A stretch of DNA of 12,442 nucleotides from RUG11867 sp964472425. Its GTDB lineage: Bacteria > Bacillota_I > Bacilli_A > RF39 > UBA660. The position numbers and the translations under genes are program-made. The notes under the pieces are model-generated. The model was not told the DNA's origin, ran no database searches, and saw only the letters and a program-made list of their open reading frames with translations. The DNA is taken from NCBI GenBank assembly GCA_964472425.1, contig CAYYLF010000047.1, positions 1 through 12,442 on the forward strand, given 5' to 3'. The first letter of the stretch is position 1; each line of letters begins with the position of its first letter. Positions 12,440-12,442 of this stretch are shown here, in pieces.

Positions 12440-12442
12440 ATA

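Overview
The window looks like chromosomal DNA of a low-to-moderate GC Bacillota (Clostridia-like) bacterium; I do not assign a genus. The reasons are GGAGG-type ribosome binding sites, near-consensus sigma-A promoters (for example TTGACA-17-TATAAT), a T-box leader in front of an arginyl-tRNA synthetase gene, short intrinsic terminators placed at stop codons, and protein families typical of Firmicutes. Most genes lie on the minus strand. The exceptions are a repeat cluster at the left edge and a two-gene cassette in the middle.

Layout. Positions 1-625 (+) hold two tandem copies, 323 bp apart, of the C-terminal part of an Rpn/PD-(D/E)XK-nuclease-transposase-type protein. A third decayed tail lies at about 779-925. 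Then, on the minus strand: a small Cro/CI-type HTH regulator (941-1216), a DusB-type tRNA-dihydrouridine synthase (1277-2251) overlapped by the upstream gene for a PduL-type phosphotransacylase (2239-2796), an unnamed predicted helical-bundle protein (2897-3334) and a membrane-anchored protein (3398-3919). A divergent promoter region (3945-4087) separates these from the plus-strand cassette: a 79-aa protein (4111-4350) and a HipA/CtkA-type kinase (4343-5269). Converging terminators at 5271-5331 end this cassette and the minus-strand argS (5329-7002). ArgS has a T-box leader with a CGC (Arg) specifier and its own consensus promoter. Further right, on the minus strand, are an EamA/DMT transporter (7271-8128), a very short UvrA-like ABC ATPase (8200-9387), a 130-bp MITE-like inverted-repeat element (9544-9673), a transglutaminase-like protein whose stop codon lies inside that element (9663-11204), and an HD-domain phosphohydrolase (11241-12296).

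How they relate. pduL (acyl-phosphate/acyl-CoA exchange, ATP-yielding acetate formation) and dus (tRNA modification) overlap and probably form one transcript. ArgS is autonomous and controlled by uncharged tRNA-Arg. The kinase cassette is AT-richer than its surroundings and inserted between two minus-strand groups, which suggests a mobile or accessory toxin-like module; known bacterial HipA-family kinases target aminoacyl-tRNA synthetases and here one sits next to argS, although this adjacency may be chance.

The most unusual observations are: (i) the 395-aa UvrA-like protein, which has lost the DNA/UvrB/zinc insertions and has one apparently intact and one degenerate composite ATP site; (ii) the hairpin element that supplies the last codons and stop of the transglutaminase-like gene; (iii) near absence of GATC (three found by eye in 12.4 kb) with abundant TCGA; and (iv) the mosaic tandem repeat of Rpn-type C-termini. 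All family assignments are from motif reading without database search.
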